Source: Loxodes magnus (lineage: Eukaryota > Ciliophora > Karyorelictea > Loxodida > Loxodidae). From it: 64,000 bases of DNA. Location: NCBI GenBank assembly GCA_946699065.1, contig CAMPDV010001326.1, forward strand, positions 81,377 through 145,376. Reading direction: 5' to 3'. Shown piece by piece: positions 48,736-61,919 of the stretch (positions are counted from its first letter, which is position 1; each line of letters starts with the position of its first letter). The notes beneath the pieces were generated by a model, which searched no databases, was not told where the DNA came from, and saw nothing but the letters and a program-made list of their open reading frames with translations. The translations under genes and the position numbers were made by a program.

Positions 48736-49570
48736 ATGAGAGAAATGAAAATACAGATAGCAGTTTTAAAGAGCTCCTCAATAATTGAAAACCTCTATTT
48801 TAATTTAATCCTTTTTAATCTAACTTCATCTATATATAGATAATCAATTATAATATTTTCATAATACAAATTAAAGCTTAAACTACTACAAGCTCAACAC
48901 TATCATATACAGATAAGTAAAGTCTAAAGCTAATGATATAAAGATAAACTTAAATGTAATAGAGAGTAAGTTATCTACTCTAATGAAATTTTCTGTTTTT
49001 TATGGCAAGGAACATGAAATTTAAGCACTAATTAATAAAATAAGTCCTTTTTAGCTTTCAACCAGATTATAAGAACTAGATATTATATCTTAAAAGATAT
49101 ATTTTAGTTGCTTAATTAAAAGTTTGAAAATCAGGGTTAGAATTCACAGTGTGAGACTATTGAAGAATCATATGCAACCCAGATTAATTGAATAGTTTAA
49201 CTAAATAAAGAAGAGGAAATACTTCCGTTGTATATTTATTTTGAAGGATTTTGTTATGCAATTTCAGAAAAGCAAGGAAGTTTCAATTGACAATAATCTA
49301 TTATGAGTGCTATTCACTTCTAAGTGTTAATCATAAAATGTTCTAAGACATGAAGGTGTTGATCTTAGAGGTGAATAAACTCCATGTACTCTAATTGCAA
49401 TTATCTAAGTATTTTTTACTCTTGCTATTTTAAATGATTAGATAAAGAAAATGTCACTATTGACTATTGATAATCTATTAAATTATTGGAATATGAAATA
49501 CAATCACAAGCAAAACTGAAATATTTATAGTCTACTATAAAAGTTGATTTTCAAGTGTTTTTTACTTTGA
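48736..49570 (+). CDS. Unassigned Trp/Cys-containing protein
   Basis: ATG at 48736 (MREMKIQIAVLKSSSIIENL), then KFSVFYGKEHEIQALINKIS, SQCETIEESYATQINWIVQL and a Trp-rich segment (CSKTWRCWSQRWINSMYSNC) in which all Trp are TGA. Two small frame changes (near 48920 and 49130) suggest tiny introns. TGA at 49568-49570 is a possible stop. Helical at the C-terminus. Family unknown. Confidence 0.45.
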
Positions 49571-51309
49571 AAGTAATTTATCTTTATTCATTTTGTTTCT
49601 AAAGCAAACTTTTTAATTTTTTACTGAGAATAAATTTAAATTATTTGTAGTTATAAATTTTAGATAGTTTAAAGTTTAACTCCCCTTTTATCTTAAAGCA
49701 TTCCATTATATTAAATGCATCTAAGAACTTTAAATAATCTAAGAATAAAAATATAATAAACAAAGTTTTGTTCCAATCTTAAAAAAGAAAAATTATCTTT
49801 GACTAAAGGAATAAATATCTTGAGTCGCTTTTACTTCAAATGATACTATTTTTAGACAGCTTATATGAATTTTAATTATCCTTTTTATAATAAATATTAA
49901 GGAAGGTATGCCTGGCTAGATTTAACTAATAAGTATCTATAATAAATTTAAAAGAGCAATATTTTATCCCTTTTAATCACATTTTTTGCTAAACATAATG
50001 ATTAGAGTAAACTGTACTTGGCTAAATGAGAGATAAGTAAGTTAATTTTTAAGCTTTTAGAAAGATATAAAAGCTTCATTTATACCAATATGAAAGAAAA
50101 ATTACTAAGCTAAATAACTTACATCTTTAAATACCTTATACTAAGAAAGATACCTTTTGAACAAGTTTGCTAAAGCATATTCATACAATTATTTGTACCT
50201 TACATCAAATGATTACATAATATTTTAATATATTTTCTCTTTATAAATTAATAAATAGAATAATTTTATATAACTAAGTCTTTAATTAATAAGCATCAAA
50301 CTTAAACTAGCTTATTAGAAAGTTATTTGTATAATAAAGTATTGAGCTATATAAGAGCTATTCTTTATAAATCTAGCGTAATCTATTTTACTAGTATTTA
50401 GCGCTTTCTTTTTCCTGCATAATAGAATTTCAAAATTATAGGCCTCTTTTCAATTAAATATACCATAAAAGGTAATTAAAAGTATTCCGACTATTAAAGA
50501 TTAAGTAAATATGAATAATAAGCTTTACATAGCTTATAAAAGGATATTTTGGATCTATTCATATAAAATCATTAATACCTTTTGCTCTTCCCTTTCTATT
50601 GCTTTTATCTTTTCGCAATTTAAATGAATTTCCTTGGTTGTTTCTTCCTTATCCTTCCTTCCATTTGAAATGATTAGAAGCTTACTATAGTTGAAATATT
50701 TATTTTAAGCAGCTTATTTGAATTATATTTTGTAATAACTTATGCTAAATACAAATAAAGGTATAATTAGAGTGTATCTCGCTTATCGATATGATGAAGT
50801 TCTAGAATAGATTCTCTGCATTCTTAATCTGCTTTCACTTTCTAAGAACATTTTGAAATTTTCAACTTTCTTTTGATATTTTAGCCTTTTTTAAAGTTAT
50901 ATAGGTTTTATAATGTTATATGAAAGGGGAGATTAGCATTTGAAGGAAATCAGGTAAGTGTTATAGAATAATCTATTCTATTACCAAAGATAAAGAGTTT
51001 AGTAAATAAAAATGAATAGTAGAAAATAAAGATTTGACACTAGGGTAAAAGTTAAAAGGGATAAAGAGAAACATTTTTAATTATAAAGGAAATTTATTAT
51101 AGCCATTTATATTAATCTCTTAATTATATAAGCTTCTATATTAAATATCAAAGGGATAGCTGAAATATTATACTAACTTATTTATATATTAAACCCTTCC
51201 CTTAAGTCAGAATGTGCAATCTCCATGATGACTTTTTATATCTTCCTCACTGTTTATGAAAAGACATTCTTAAGCAAATTTTTATTACTTTGTGCTTTTA
51301 CTATGTATA
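49571..51309. other. AT-rich stretch without a supported gene
   Basis: No convincing reading frame, motif or repeat upstream of the second SINE-like copy. Confidence 0.35.
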
Positions 51310-51822
51310 TATTTTTTTTAAACCACCATAGTTGTTCGAAGGTGAACAACAAGGTCATCTTCATCAGAGGTTGGGTTAAGTACCCATAATCGACTTTATG
51401 TCTTCCTCTGCTTTGGTTTGGCCTCGAGAGATAAGATTCTTAGACCTTCGACACTGGCTTGGCTTCGTTTATTTTTAATTCTGGAACGAAAAAGAAATAA
51501 TATTGCGAGCTTCATCAGAGGTGGGGAATTTAAGTACCCATAATTGACACATGTCGTCCTCTGCTTTGGTGATACAATGAGACACAATCCTGCCATGTCC
51601 TTGGACCTCCAGCAAGTATTAAAGATTACGAGTATTCTAAAATTATATCAGTATTGAACATTTTTATCAGTACTGAATAATTATACCAGTATTGAACAAG
51701 TTCTACCAGTATCTGATAATTTTATCAGTAACAAACATTCTTGTCAGTATGAAACATTTTTTTTTAAAGAGCTGCGCACCAACGAGAGTGCTACGCACTC
51801 TATAATCAAATTTATTTATTTA
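51310..51822 (+). mobile_element. SINE-like non-autonomous element, copy 2
   Basis: Near-identical inverse copy of 29408-29930. It starts at about 51317 (accaccatagttgttcgaag) and has two related modules with cagagg/cctctg ends (about 51362-51414 and 51516-51572). A six-unit 19-20 nt tandem array follows (51647-51760), then the hairpin gagtgctacgcactc (51786-51800) and an ATTT tail (to 51822). The 3' end matches the LINE 3' end at 34012-34058. Standard-code ORFs inside it are coincidental. Possible target duplication tatgta on both sides, not certain. Confidence 0.75.
51647..51760 (+). repeat. Six-unit 19-20 nt tandem array within SINE-like copy 2
   Basis: Units such as atcagtattgaacattttt, atcagtactgaataattat and accagtatctgataatttt, each opening with a YCAGTA core. 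Confidence 0.75.
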
Positions 51823-52304
51823 TGTAATTTTTCATTAGCATTATATCCTTTCTAGTATTTAATAATGCTTAACATTTTCCTTATGATTTGAATAATTATA
51901 AATAATAATCATATAATTATTTTTTAGCAATTTGAATATTTTTACCCATTAACTTCGAAATTTTCAAAAAAAAACTTTCCGAAGTAATTATTATAAGTAC
52001 AAAAATAAAAAATCCATTTAGCTAGCAAAAGCCATCCCTATAATATAGATATGATAAATTTACATTTATCACTTAACCATCTTATCTTTTTTATTTTTTT
52101 CTTTGCTTTAAATTCATAAAAATAAATTTCTACATCTCTGAGTTTTTAAATTCTTAGTAATTTTAATCTAAACTTGTTCAACAGAACATTTTATTTTTAC
52201 AAGCTATTAAAGAAAGGATATGTTTGTTATATTTTTAAATTAAATAAGTATATATTAATGTAAATTATTTTAATTTACTTATTTTTCTTTTAGTTAAAAA
52301 CGGA
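51823..52304. other. Upstream region of the frameshifted receptor
   Basis: AT-rich; no motif recognised. Confidence 0.3.
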
Positions 52305-55300
52305 ATGGCTAATTGATGCATCTTACCAATGCTATGCTTAGTATAAATTTTAAATAGTTATATTATTCTATCACTGTATAGCTAAAAAACTGATTTAGAG
52401 CTGTTGAATATTGTTAGAGCTAATTTGAGAAATAGAACTGACATTGTATACGAAGAAAAGCTGCTAAGGGACTAGTTTTAGGTTCATTTGGAATTTAATA
52501 GTATAAGATTAAATTGGGATTGGCTATAATAGATATAACTAACTCTTATGTGTTCACTTAGTAAATATAGATTGTATGCTCAAGAAATAGAATTATTCAT
52601 CTTATTGCTGGTTTTTAAAGAACTTACTCTAATGATACTATTGGTAAAGCTATTTTTACTAATCCTTCTGCTTAGAATGAAGCTGAGGCAGTTATAGCTC
52701 TTTTTTAATACTTTGGCTGAAAAGTAATTGGTCTTATATAAGATAAGACTCTATAACCTGTAGTTGATTTACTATAGGTCTCTAAACTTAATGTAAGAAT
52801 CAGAATTTTGCTATCCGATATAAGGTCGAACTAAGAGAATATAGATTTGAATGGCGGATTGATGAAAGGAACAGGAGCGAGTATTTTCTTTTTTCAGTCT
52901 AATTCTGAAATGGTAATCAACATATAAATAATAGCCAACTCTCTTGCTATCTCAAAAGAAGGCTTTTAATGAATTTTTGGCTCCTAATCTTCCTTCTAAA
53001 TTTATTCAAGCCTTGGGAATGAAAATTTACTAGAGGGATTGCTATTAGTAACACCTGAGCTTTTTACCTCAAAGGCTTAATTAGATTGATATTTCCTTAG
53101 AATGTATCTATTATAGATAGGTAAAATTGCATTTAATTAGACTGAATAAAGAAAAATATAGGATGGTTTTTCTCAAATAGCAAAGAACTAAAAGTATACA
53201 TATAAAATATTTAATTTATAAAAGCATAAATTACTAGAAGTTGGGTCTATTTAAGAGAATATAGTTCATTTAGTGAAGTCTCCTATATTTTTAGGACCTA
53301 CAAACATAGTACCGGGAGGTGATAAAGTAGAAATTGAAGTTTCATACTCTGTAAATGAAACAAATCCTGATGGAAGTGAAGCTTCATGATGCATAAATAT
53401 TATTTAAGCTATTGAGTTAGGATTCTAATAAATTAATAAAAGGGAAGATATTTTATAATATTTTACTTTGAAGCCACAAGGATATTCTGTCGGAGTAAGT
53501 GTTTGAGGACTATGAATATGGAGATGCTGAATACAAGAGAATGAAGGACAAAATGGGAGTTGCTATGTTAGCTACTTATTCATCAGGATTAACTCAGCAA
53601 TGATTATCTTACTTGTGATCTTAAGGTTAGTATAGACCAGTAATAGGAGCTTCTACTACAAATGAAATATTTTCCAGTCAATCTGCTTTTCCTAATTTTG
53701 TAAGAGTTATAAATTCCGATGCTTATATGGCAGTATTATAGATTACTGTTATCAGACTTTATAAATGATAGAAAATAGCATTGCTTTATGATAATGATAT
53801 ATGGGCTTAAATTTTAGGCTAAGCTATAGAAGTAGAAGCCCAAAAATGGGGTATCGAAATAAAAAATCCTAAAGATAAGAGAATTTATCCTTCTGTACTT
53901 GCAAATAGGAATGAATCTGAGTGGAAACCATAAATAAAAGCATTTTAGAAGAGTGGAGCAAGAGTAGGAATATGTGTTTGCTATCCTGAAGATACTTACG
54001 GATTTATTTTTCCTTATTTATATGAACTCGGAGCAAGAGCTGGAGATTGAGTATGATTATCTAATGAATGAGTTTACGAAAGTATCATATAAGAAATATA
54101 AAATAACGAAGCTTAGGATAATTCTTTGGAAGTTATAAAAGGAACATTATAATATATCCTTCTTCTTGAAATACTGAATACGGATAAAAAATGTATGAAC
54201 AGTTCCAAGAAAACTATGGAATAATTCCTGATTGGTTAGCTTCTTATGGCTTTGATTCAACACTTTTATTAGCATATGCTCTAGATTTAGCCATAAACTA
54301 AGGTTAAGATTATGATGACTGAAGTGTTCTAAACAAAGCTTTGAGAAAAGCAAAATTAATAGGTACAACAGGAACCTTATAAATAGAAAGTAATACTAAC
54401 GATCCAGTATCTAAGAGATATGATATCATTAATATAAGGAAAGATAAAGGAAAGTGAATTGCTGAAAAAATAGGATTATTTTGTGCAAGCTGCTCAATTA
54501 TTCTACATCTCAATAAGAAAGTAATGTAAGGAGATGAAAGTTTTGAAACTCCAAAAGACTACATAGAAGATATAGACTGTCCCTTTAGAAGTAGAGAAAT
54601 ATAGAACTTTGATAGAGGATAAAAGTTATATTTTGGATTAATGATATTTATAGTATGTCTGACTGCTATATTTGCTTTTTGTAGTTATAAATGTTGACGT
54701 AGACAACCATTCAAAGAGCTAGATCAGCAAATTTAAATGTCAGTATCAGATGGAATTTGATTAATCTCCTTTATAATAGAATAATGCTAATATATATCAG
54801 TTGGTCCTAATTTTGAGTCTATTCACAGAATACTGGCTGATTTCTTTAATCTATTCAAGCTTGATTTATATGATTTAGTTAATTGAGGTAAAGATACCTT
54901 TTAAGTGTTCTTTTATTTATCTTTAGCTATAGTACTGCTATGAGTTGCAATGATCGTAATTCTATGTCTAAGATTAGAAGAAAGGTTTCCTAAAAAATAA
55001 CTAGCCACATAGTTAACTGACGTTTCATTTTTTTTGCTTCCAATCATAGGATAAATCACATTTTTTCCAGTGCTTTACTTTTTAACAGATGTATTCATAT
55101 GTATCAATGCAGTAGATTTTGACAGAAACGGAAACTTAAGTTGAACTGAAAGTTACCTTGAACGAGATTGCTACACTAATTGTTGAGAAGGAAAGCACTA
55201 AATTTATGTATCAATTTCTACCATTTGTCTAGTAATTTATATTCCTTCAATTATTTTCCTTCGGCCATTTGTTTAGGAAATATAGACTGAGGCACATATT

Positions 55301-56152
55301 AAGCAAACTCCTAAATTTAATCTATTAAAAACCTTTGTGCAAACATTGACTATTTTAGTTTAAAAATCACTGTCCAGAAGAAGCTAATAATCCTATGGTG
55401 TTTTTTTTGTAATAGTATTTACCATTTTTACTGGTATAACTTGTAAGATAAAGACGTATAATTATGGTAGAGTATTTTTCTTGCAAGTAATTTGGTAAAT
55501 AGCTATAATATGGATTTCTTTGTTGGCAACAGTTAGTATGCTCACTGGTACAGAAGGGAAGAGAATATGGTTTATTGTACTAGCAGTTGGTTGGATTATT
55601 ATCTTTACAAGTGGTTTATTAATTTTGTTCAAGAAATACCCTAAATATATTTATAGAGTGAAGCAAGACAATACTATTTTGTTTCGTTTCGCTTTTAAGC
55701 CCTGAGCTAAGGTATAAATGCTGAAGAAACACATTTAGCTATACAAAAAAAATTCAATTTCCATATAATCAGACAAAAGAAAAGCTTTGAGTTCATCATT
55801 TAATAGAAATTTCTTGAAAACTACAGAAGGAGAAGAAACCAATTAGAAAGATGAGGAAATAACTGATAATATTAACGATTTGGTATTTAAGAATTTACAT
55901 CAACAAGAATCTCAAATAGTATTACAGAAGAAAATTGAGGTAGAATCGAAATATCCAAAAGTTTTCAAGGAGCAAAAGAGCGAATTAATAATGGTTAAAA
56001 TTATCAACTAAGAAATAAAAAATTAAGAATAACTATTAGAAAAAAAGGATCATAACATAGCAAAAAGTAAGGTTAATTATACTAGGTAAATCGATGTTTC
56101 AAGCAATTAACAATAATTTTCTAAAAGAAGGGATATCAAGTTACGAGTCTGA
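52305..56152 (+). pseudogene. Frameshifted subfamily 2 receptor (periplasmic-binding-like ectodomain, seven membrane segments)
   Basis: Paralogue of 35919-40402 along its length up to the tail: start MANWCILPMLCLVQILNS, SYIILSLYS, INSDAYMAVLQ, the EF-hand-like loop DFDRNGNLSWTE (55115-55150) and SMLTGTEGKRIW in the last membrane region. The divergent cytoplasmic tail of about 140 residues ends at TGA 56150-56152 (RDIKLRV). Compared with the intact copy there are three apparent single-base indels: near 52501-52520, near 53500-53510 (one extra base) and near 54150-54158 (one base missing). If these are real the protein is broken; if they are assembly errors this is a functional receptor. The sequence is otherwise well conserved, so decay would be recent. 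Confidence 0.75.
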
Positions 56153-56261
56153 GAACATTTAACATTTAATTAAAAACAAATATTTTTATAATTTGCAAAG
56201 GAGATAAATAGGTAAAAAAGGATAAAATTAAGTTTATAGTTTTAGAAAAGAGCTCCAGGGT

Positions 56262-57067
56262 TCACTTGTTTTTGTTCCTGCTCTTTCTTGAACTAAAGGA
56301 CTGCGTAGGACTACATTAGTCCGCCATCCTTGTCTCTCCCTCATCCACTAATTATCGTTATAGTTTCTTCTTCCATTTTTATAAATCTCGTTGTTTCTAG
56401 AGTTGTAGAATTTCTTTCTGTATACTTATCCTGTTCTTGTTGGTCATATTCTGAAAAGTTAGTCTAATATTTATTACTTGTTAATTTTTTCAATTTCTTG
56501 TTTCTTCCAGCATTTTTTCCAGCAATGATTTTTCTAGCATAAATAGCACCGAATCTTTTTGCGATAATAATTGATCTTATTTATTTCTTATTATTAGAAT
56601 TCCGATTCGATTTCCATTGGGATATTTGATTATTAATCTTATTAATCTTATAATTTTTAAATTATTACTTGTTATTATTCTTGTTTTTCTTAAAGTTGCT
56701 TTATTTGATATTCAATTTAAGAAAAATGAAATTGGAACATTTGAGGGACTTCGTTAAATTATTTATCAATTTATTCCAATTTAATTACTATTTACGATTA
56801 GATTTTATTTAATGATTCATCTATGGATGGGAATTATAGGTTTAATTATTCCATTAATTTTTCTAGTAAATTTTCTAAATTTTCTATTTTTTATCTTTGC
56901 TTTTTCAAGTAATATTGGATATTTGATATCCTTTGCTGAACTGATTATGCAAAGGATTGCTTAGATTATTAATGTTTATCTTATTAAAGCTATTCTTCAA
57001 TTAAATTAGGTTATTCTTATTTTTTAAAGTATTAGTTAATAGAGGTCTATTATTTCTTAGGTGCCAT
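56262..57067 (-). CDS. Protein with N-terminal PIP-box and CCHC-type zinc knuckle
   Basis: ATG at 57067; MAPKKQQTSINQYFKK contains Q7-xx-I10-xx-Y13-F14, an exact PIP-box pattern, the motif used to bind the sliding clamp PCNA. A Gln/Glu-rich coiled coil follows (residues about 20-165), then CYLCQKNHCWKKC (C174, C177, H181, C186), a slightly short CCHC zinc knuckle, and a charged tail ending at TGA 56264-56262 after a probable 14-nt intron near 56475. The architecture suggests a nuclear nucleic-acid-binding factor tethered to replication or repair. The family is unknown and the PIP assignment is by motif only. Convergent with the receptor gene, whose stop is about 110 bases away. Confidence 0.65.
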
Positions 57068-58439
57068 TTTATATAATGTAATAAACTTTAAATGAATAAG
57101 TAACTAAATATAGTCTGTTTTTTTTCTAACGCAGCACATAATAAAGAAAATAATTTAAAGAATCCAACCCATTAATCCAATAAGCTAGTAAGGCTAAAGA
57201 AAGGGAAGCATAAGATTGCTTGAGTAAATTTGATATTTATATTAGTTTAAGTATAAATATCTTAAGTCTAAATGATAATTATTTCTAAATTAACTTTAGC
57301 TTAATAAATTAATTTTAAATAGAAAATACATTTCGATAATATAGAAGAAGATATTAAATTGAAGTGGTGTTTCCTACTGTTATATATGCAAGGAATAAAA
57401 ATAGTACTATATCCTTAATTACCACACATTATAAATCGCAAATAATACAGAAGAAACTTAATAATAGATAAGTATCATTGAATATAGAGGAAACATTAAT
57501 AAATACAAAAATAGCAAATAAAAACGTAAAGTCTAATAAAAGTTAAAATACAATACTTAGTGAAGTTCATTTCAATTAAATTACTATGAATTAATATAAA
57601 AGCATAAGAAAATATAATTATTATATATAAATGGCATGTATAAGATAGTTCACTTAAAATCAATCTCCTGATAGCAATAAGATGATTTGATTAAGGTTTA
57701 TATATTATAGGCTGATATCAAAAATTATAAGAGACAATGCAACAACTAATTAGATTTATATCTATGAATTTATTAACTCTAAAAGGATAATTAATCCTTA
57801 ATAAGAATTGAGCTTAAAGATTCTATACATCTATTTATTTAAAAATTAAAAGGTTAGGAGAAAAAATATAATAAATTCGAAATCTCAATTAAATAATAAT
57901 AAACAATTTTGATTAAAAATATGCATGTTCTAATGAAGATCAAGCAATCAAACTAAAATATTAATCAAAAAATAAAAAGAAAATCAACTATCTAATTAAT
58001 TTTAGAAGACTAAGACATACAAAAAAAGCTGTTCTTAGGTACCAAAAATTGCAAAGAAGTAAAAGTAAAAAATGAAAAAATAACCAAGATTCGTTATATG
58101 TCTGAAGTTGATCTATAAAGGAAAAAAATGATCGGTGGAGACTAAATACTCTAGAAATAACAGATTCTCAAAAGGAAAAATCAAACAAATGTTGTAAAGG
58201 AATGAGATTGTAATAAAATATAAACGAAAAGAAAAGATAGACTAACAGCTATCAATATGCTATTCAATAATAGAAACTGGAGAAGAAATGAGCGATTTCA
58301 ATGATTTTTACGATGATTCTAGAGATTTTTTATAAACTAATATGTGAAAAAACCATATAAAAGGCAACATCAAATTAATAAATTAAGTTATTTTATCTAT
58401 AAATAAAGATTGATTTTATATTAGCTTAATTAATATAAT
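57068..58439. other. AT-rich stretch without a supported gene
   Basis: Probably contains the promoter of the PIP-box gene. No other feature recognised. Confidence 0.35.
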
Positions 58440-59420
58440 TTCATATTATTCTTTTATTTTAGACTTTAGAAGTTTTGCTCTTCACAACAAAATTCATCAA
58501 ATTCAGAAAAATGAAGAAAAACTAGGTATAAAAATTTATTTTGATTTATCTTCAGAGATAAAATCTAGTCTTTATCAATATAAAATTTTAAAATATATAA
58601 TAAAATAAGAATATTATAACAGTAATAATAGATTAGCATTATTCCTCCTTTACCAAAATCATCACGGTTTAAGTTAAGTCTAATTATAATATTGATTATA
58701 AAAGCTTCCTTTCAGCTCTCATAGTTATTGATAATTTTCCTCCTATTTTTTTCTTCGGCTCAATCTTTATCTTGCTTTGATAATCAATCGTCTTATTGTT
58801 TTATGATTATGTTTCTTTAGCTCCTCTTAACATTTTCTTTATTAATATGTTATTTGCTTTTGTTTCTGTTCATGTAATTCCTATCCTTGATTTAGCCTTT
58901 TTTTAGAAATTTAATCCTCGTTTGGGCAATTTATTCGACTCAGTTTCCTCAAAATTTTTTCTCTCTATTCTTTAAGTTTTTTTGAATTATTAACATGTTA
59001 TTACCGAATCCTTTCCTTTTGTAGTATAAATAAATAAATTTATTTTTCAGATACTTGTTTTTAACTGGTTCTTAATCTTTCTCAATATCTATAGGGGTTC
59101 TATTGCTTTGATTTAATTGGAGTATTGATTATGTGCATAAGGTGAATTGATTAAGTCTCTTTTGTATTAGTTTTAAATGGAAGTTGATTCCTTATATTTC
59201 TGATTTGCAGCGAATTAATTTTTTTAATTAGTGATTTTGTTTTTTGTCTTACCGCAGTTTATAGCAAAGTAATAATTTTTTAATTAATAGCCAAGATTTA
59301 AGTTTTTAGGGTCTGATTCTCCAAGAAAAGTAGTTGTATTTCTTTTAATATTTAATGGTTAAGGAAGGTAATTTTTCTCTTTAGAATAAGATTGGTCCAT
59401 TTAATTTATATCATAATAAA
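58440..59420 (+). CDS. Multipass membrane protein, partial call
   Basis: Plus-strand sequence with a soluble N-terminal part (ILDFRSFALHNKIHQIQKNE; YFDLSSEIKSSLYQYKILKY) followed by several hydrophobic segments: PPIFFFGSIFILLWQSIVLL, LNIFFINMLFAFVSVHVIPI, FQILVFNWFLIFLNIYRG and FFQLVILFFVLPQFIAK. It then has a polar tail (FKFLGSDSPRKVVVFLL). At least five membrane helices. The loop GELIKSLLYQF before the last helix is reminiscent of some ion-channel families, but not enough to name one. Start, introns and stop are not resolved. Confidence 0.45.
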
Positions 59421-61919
59421 TATAAATTCTAAATAATAATTAATTTATTCTATAAATCACAGAAACTCCTTCTCATCAGTATAATAAAGCAACCTGTATA
59501 TTTATCTAAAAGGAAAGCTAATTTAAGTGTAAACTAAGCAATAAAGCTTAGAATCTGAAAGTAGATTATCTTTTATTAAATAAAGTAAAGTAAATGCTTT
59601 AATAATTCTTAGTTTTAACTTAATTATATCATAATTTTATTTTCTTTTGCTTGTCTAAATATTAATTTATCACCTTCTAAAATAAAATGCTTAGTAGAAA
59701 GCAATTTGCTTTAAATTAGTTTTTAGTAACTAATAGAATATATAAGTAATATTTAAAATAACTAAATAGCTAATTATTATATAATCTTTTATTTAAAAAC
59801 CTACTTTCTTAGATTATACCTTTATATTAGACTGCTTAGTCTTTATGAATGCTTAACTTTAATTTTACCAATTCTTCATTTTCTATATTAAGCAAATTTA
59901 TCCTGATAATTATTAAATCTCACTGTTATAAGTATAGATGAAAACCAAAGAAAAAAGCTATAGAAATATGAGTAGATACTAGAATTGGAAACTTGAGAAC
60001 ATTAACCCCTAACTTCTTAAAGAAGAAATGCTTTTAACTAGTAACTATATAGATTGATATTTCCTTTACCTCTAGTTAATTATTATGCTTCCAGATAAAG
60101 AAATAATCACTGTTATAGATATTATCTACCAGTCTAGTTTAAATATGATATAATAAGCTAGTTGTTATATTTATTCTCTTTTAGTTCTTTTACATTCAAA
60201 GTATATTCTCAATACTTTTATAAGATAACCCTAAGTTATCTAATAAATAGCTAAATATCTAGTAGTTAAAATATCTTAAAGTTCTCAGTTTAATTGAAGC
60301 TTTTAATTTGTTGCTAATAAGTTTGGAAATTAACTAAACTACCATAGCAATAGTTATATTAAAAGTCATATATTTGATATAATTAGATCAAGCATTAAAT
60401 CAGTATAAGTCACCAAAAAGAAAGTAGACTAATAAATAAACAGATGCAATTGAATTTAAAGGCAATTAAATTATAAAATGTGTTTTAAGTGTAGTTGTAA
60501 AAGAAGTTCACTCTATAAAGGTTATTTTCTTTATGAATTATTATTTAACTTACTTGCATTCCTTTTTAATTATTGCATCAATAAATCTCTATTATGCTTT
60601 TTTATTTTTAACTCTAAATTTATAAGGAAATAATATCATAAACCATAAATAAAATATTAGAAGTCACTTCATAATTAGTTGCTTTTTTGGATTTTATCAT
60701 GAATAAACTTTTTATTTTTGTATTAAAAGAAGAGATATTTCTTAAATTCCTTTACTGTGAGTGTAGCTAATACAACAGTAGTAATATGAAATAAAAATAA
60801 TTAAAGACTTAGTTTACCTTTTATCTTAAGCTACATCATTATATGAATACATCTAAGTATATAAATTAAATTACCTTAAAATATTTAATTTAGTTATATC
60901 TAAAAATACAGAAGAGAAGTGTTATATTTAATTTCTGCTTTAAAGTTAAGAGTTTATTTTTCTTTAATTTTACTAATTATTGTATCTTCTTGCATTAAAA
61001 GAAAGCTGCTACGAATATTAATTATTCCTATTCAAAGAATACCAAAAGAAGATATCTAGTTAGTTGAGTTAAAGAATGGAAGTTATCAGATAAATTATAA
61101 AATTAAGATTAATAAAGAGACTAAATAAACTAAATGTAACAAAATACTTAAAAAGTATAAGAATAGAAATGATTGAAAGCTTTAAGTTTATATTATCTAT
61201 ATTTGATTTCTTTATATAATGAAATGAATATTCTCTAAGATACTCTATTTCTTAATTAATAGAAGAACTTAAACATGCTATAGATTTACTAATAGCTTCT
61301 ATTTAATTTTTATTTATTAATATTTTAAAAATATAAGCATTGATATTGTGTTAGGCGTCAATTTATTTTACTTTCTAGTTAAAGGATAAAAACAATATCA
61401 AGTTTATCTAAGATTGATTGAAAGGAGTATAGTAAGTGAGTGCTTAAGTTATATTGATTAAGTGAAGAGTTTTAAATGACTTGTTTAGATTACCTTAGTA
61501 ATCTAATAATTTTATTATAGATAGTGCAATACATTTTCTATTTCTTAAAGCCAAATTAATTTAATGATGCGAGTTTTATTTAATTAGTGATTTCTTTATT
61601 TAAAAATCATTTATATAATTCATTTATCATGCAACTTGAAGATTATGAGCCTGATATAAACTGATATTTGCCACTTTAAAATAGAGGACAAATAATACTT
61701 ATTCAAACATTAATTTTATAAGTCTCTTCATGCTTTTTCTTTCTATTTAATTAAAATACTTTATACCATTCTTAAGCCGCATATTATATAAAATATTTAA
61801 TTATCAGTTTACTCTCTAAGCTCCTAATAAAGTAAATAATCTCAAGTTCTTAGATAAGACATATGAAAATAAAAGATTTATTAGCTTAACAATTTAAAAT
61901 AATATTAGCTTAACTAAAG
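59421..61919. other. AT-rich stretch without a supported gene
   Basis: About 2.5 kb of AT-rich sequence. No motif, repeat or convincing coding segment was found, although small genes could be missed. Confidence 0.3.

Noticed and set aside
51396..51596. A 66-codon ORF on the minus strand, also readable at 29639 onward
   Set aside because: It lies entirely in the SINE-like repeat, uses the standard code by chance, and its frame runs through the duplicated RNA-like module.
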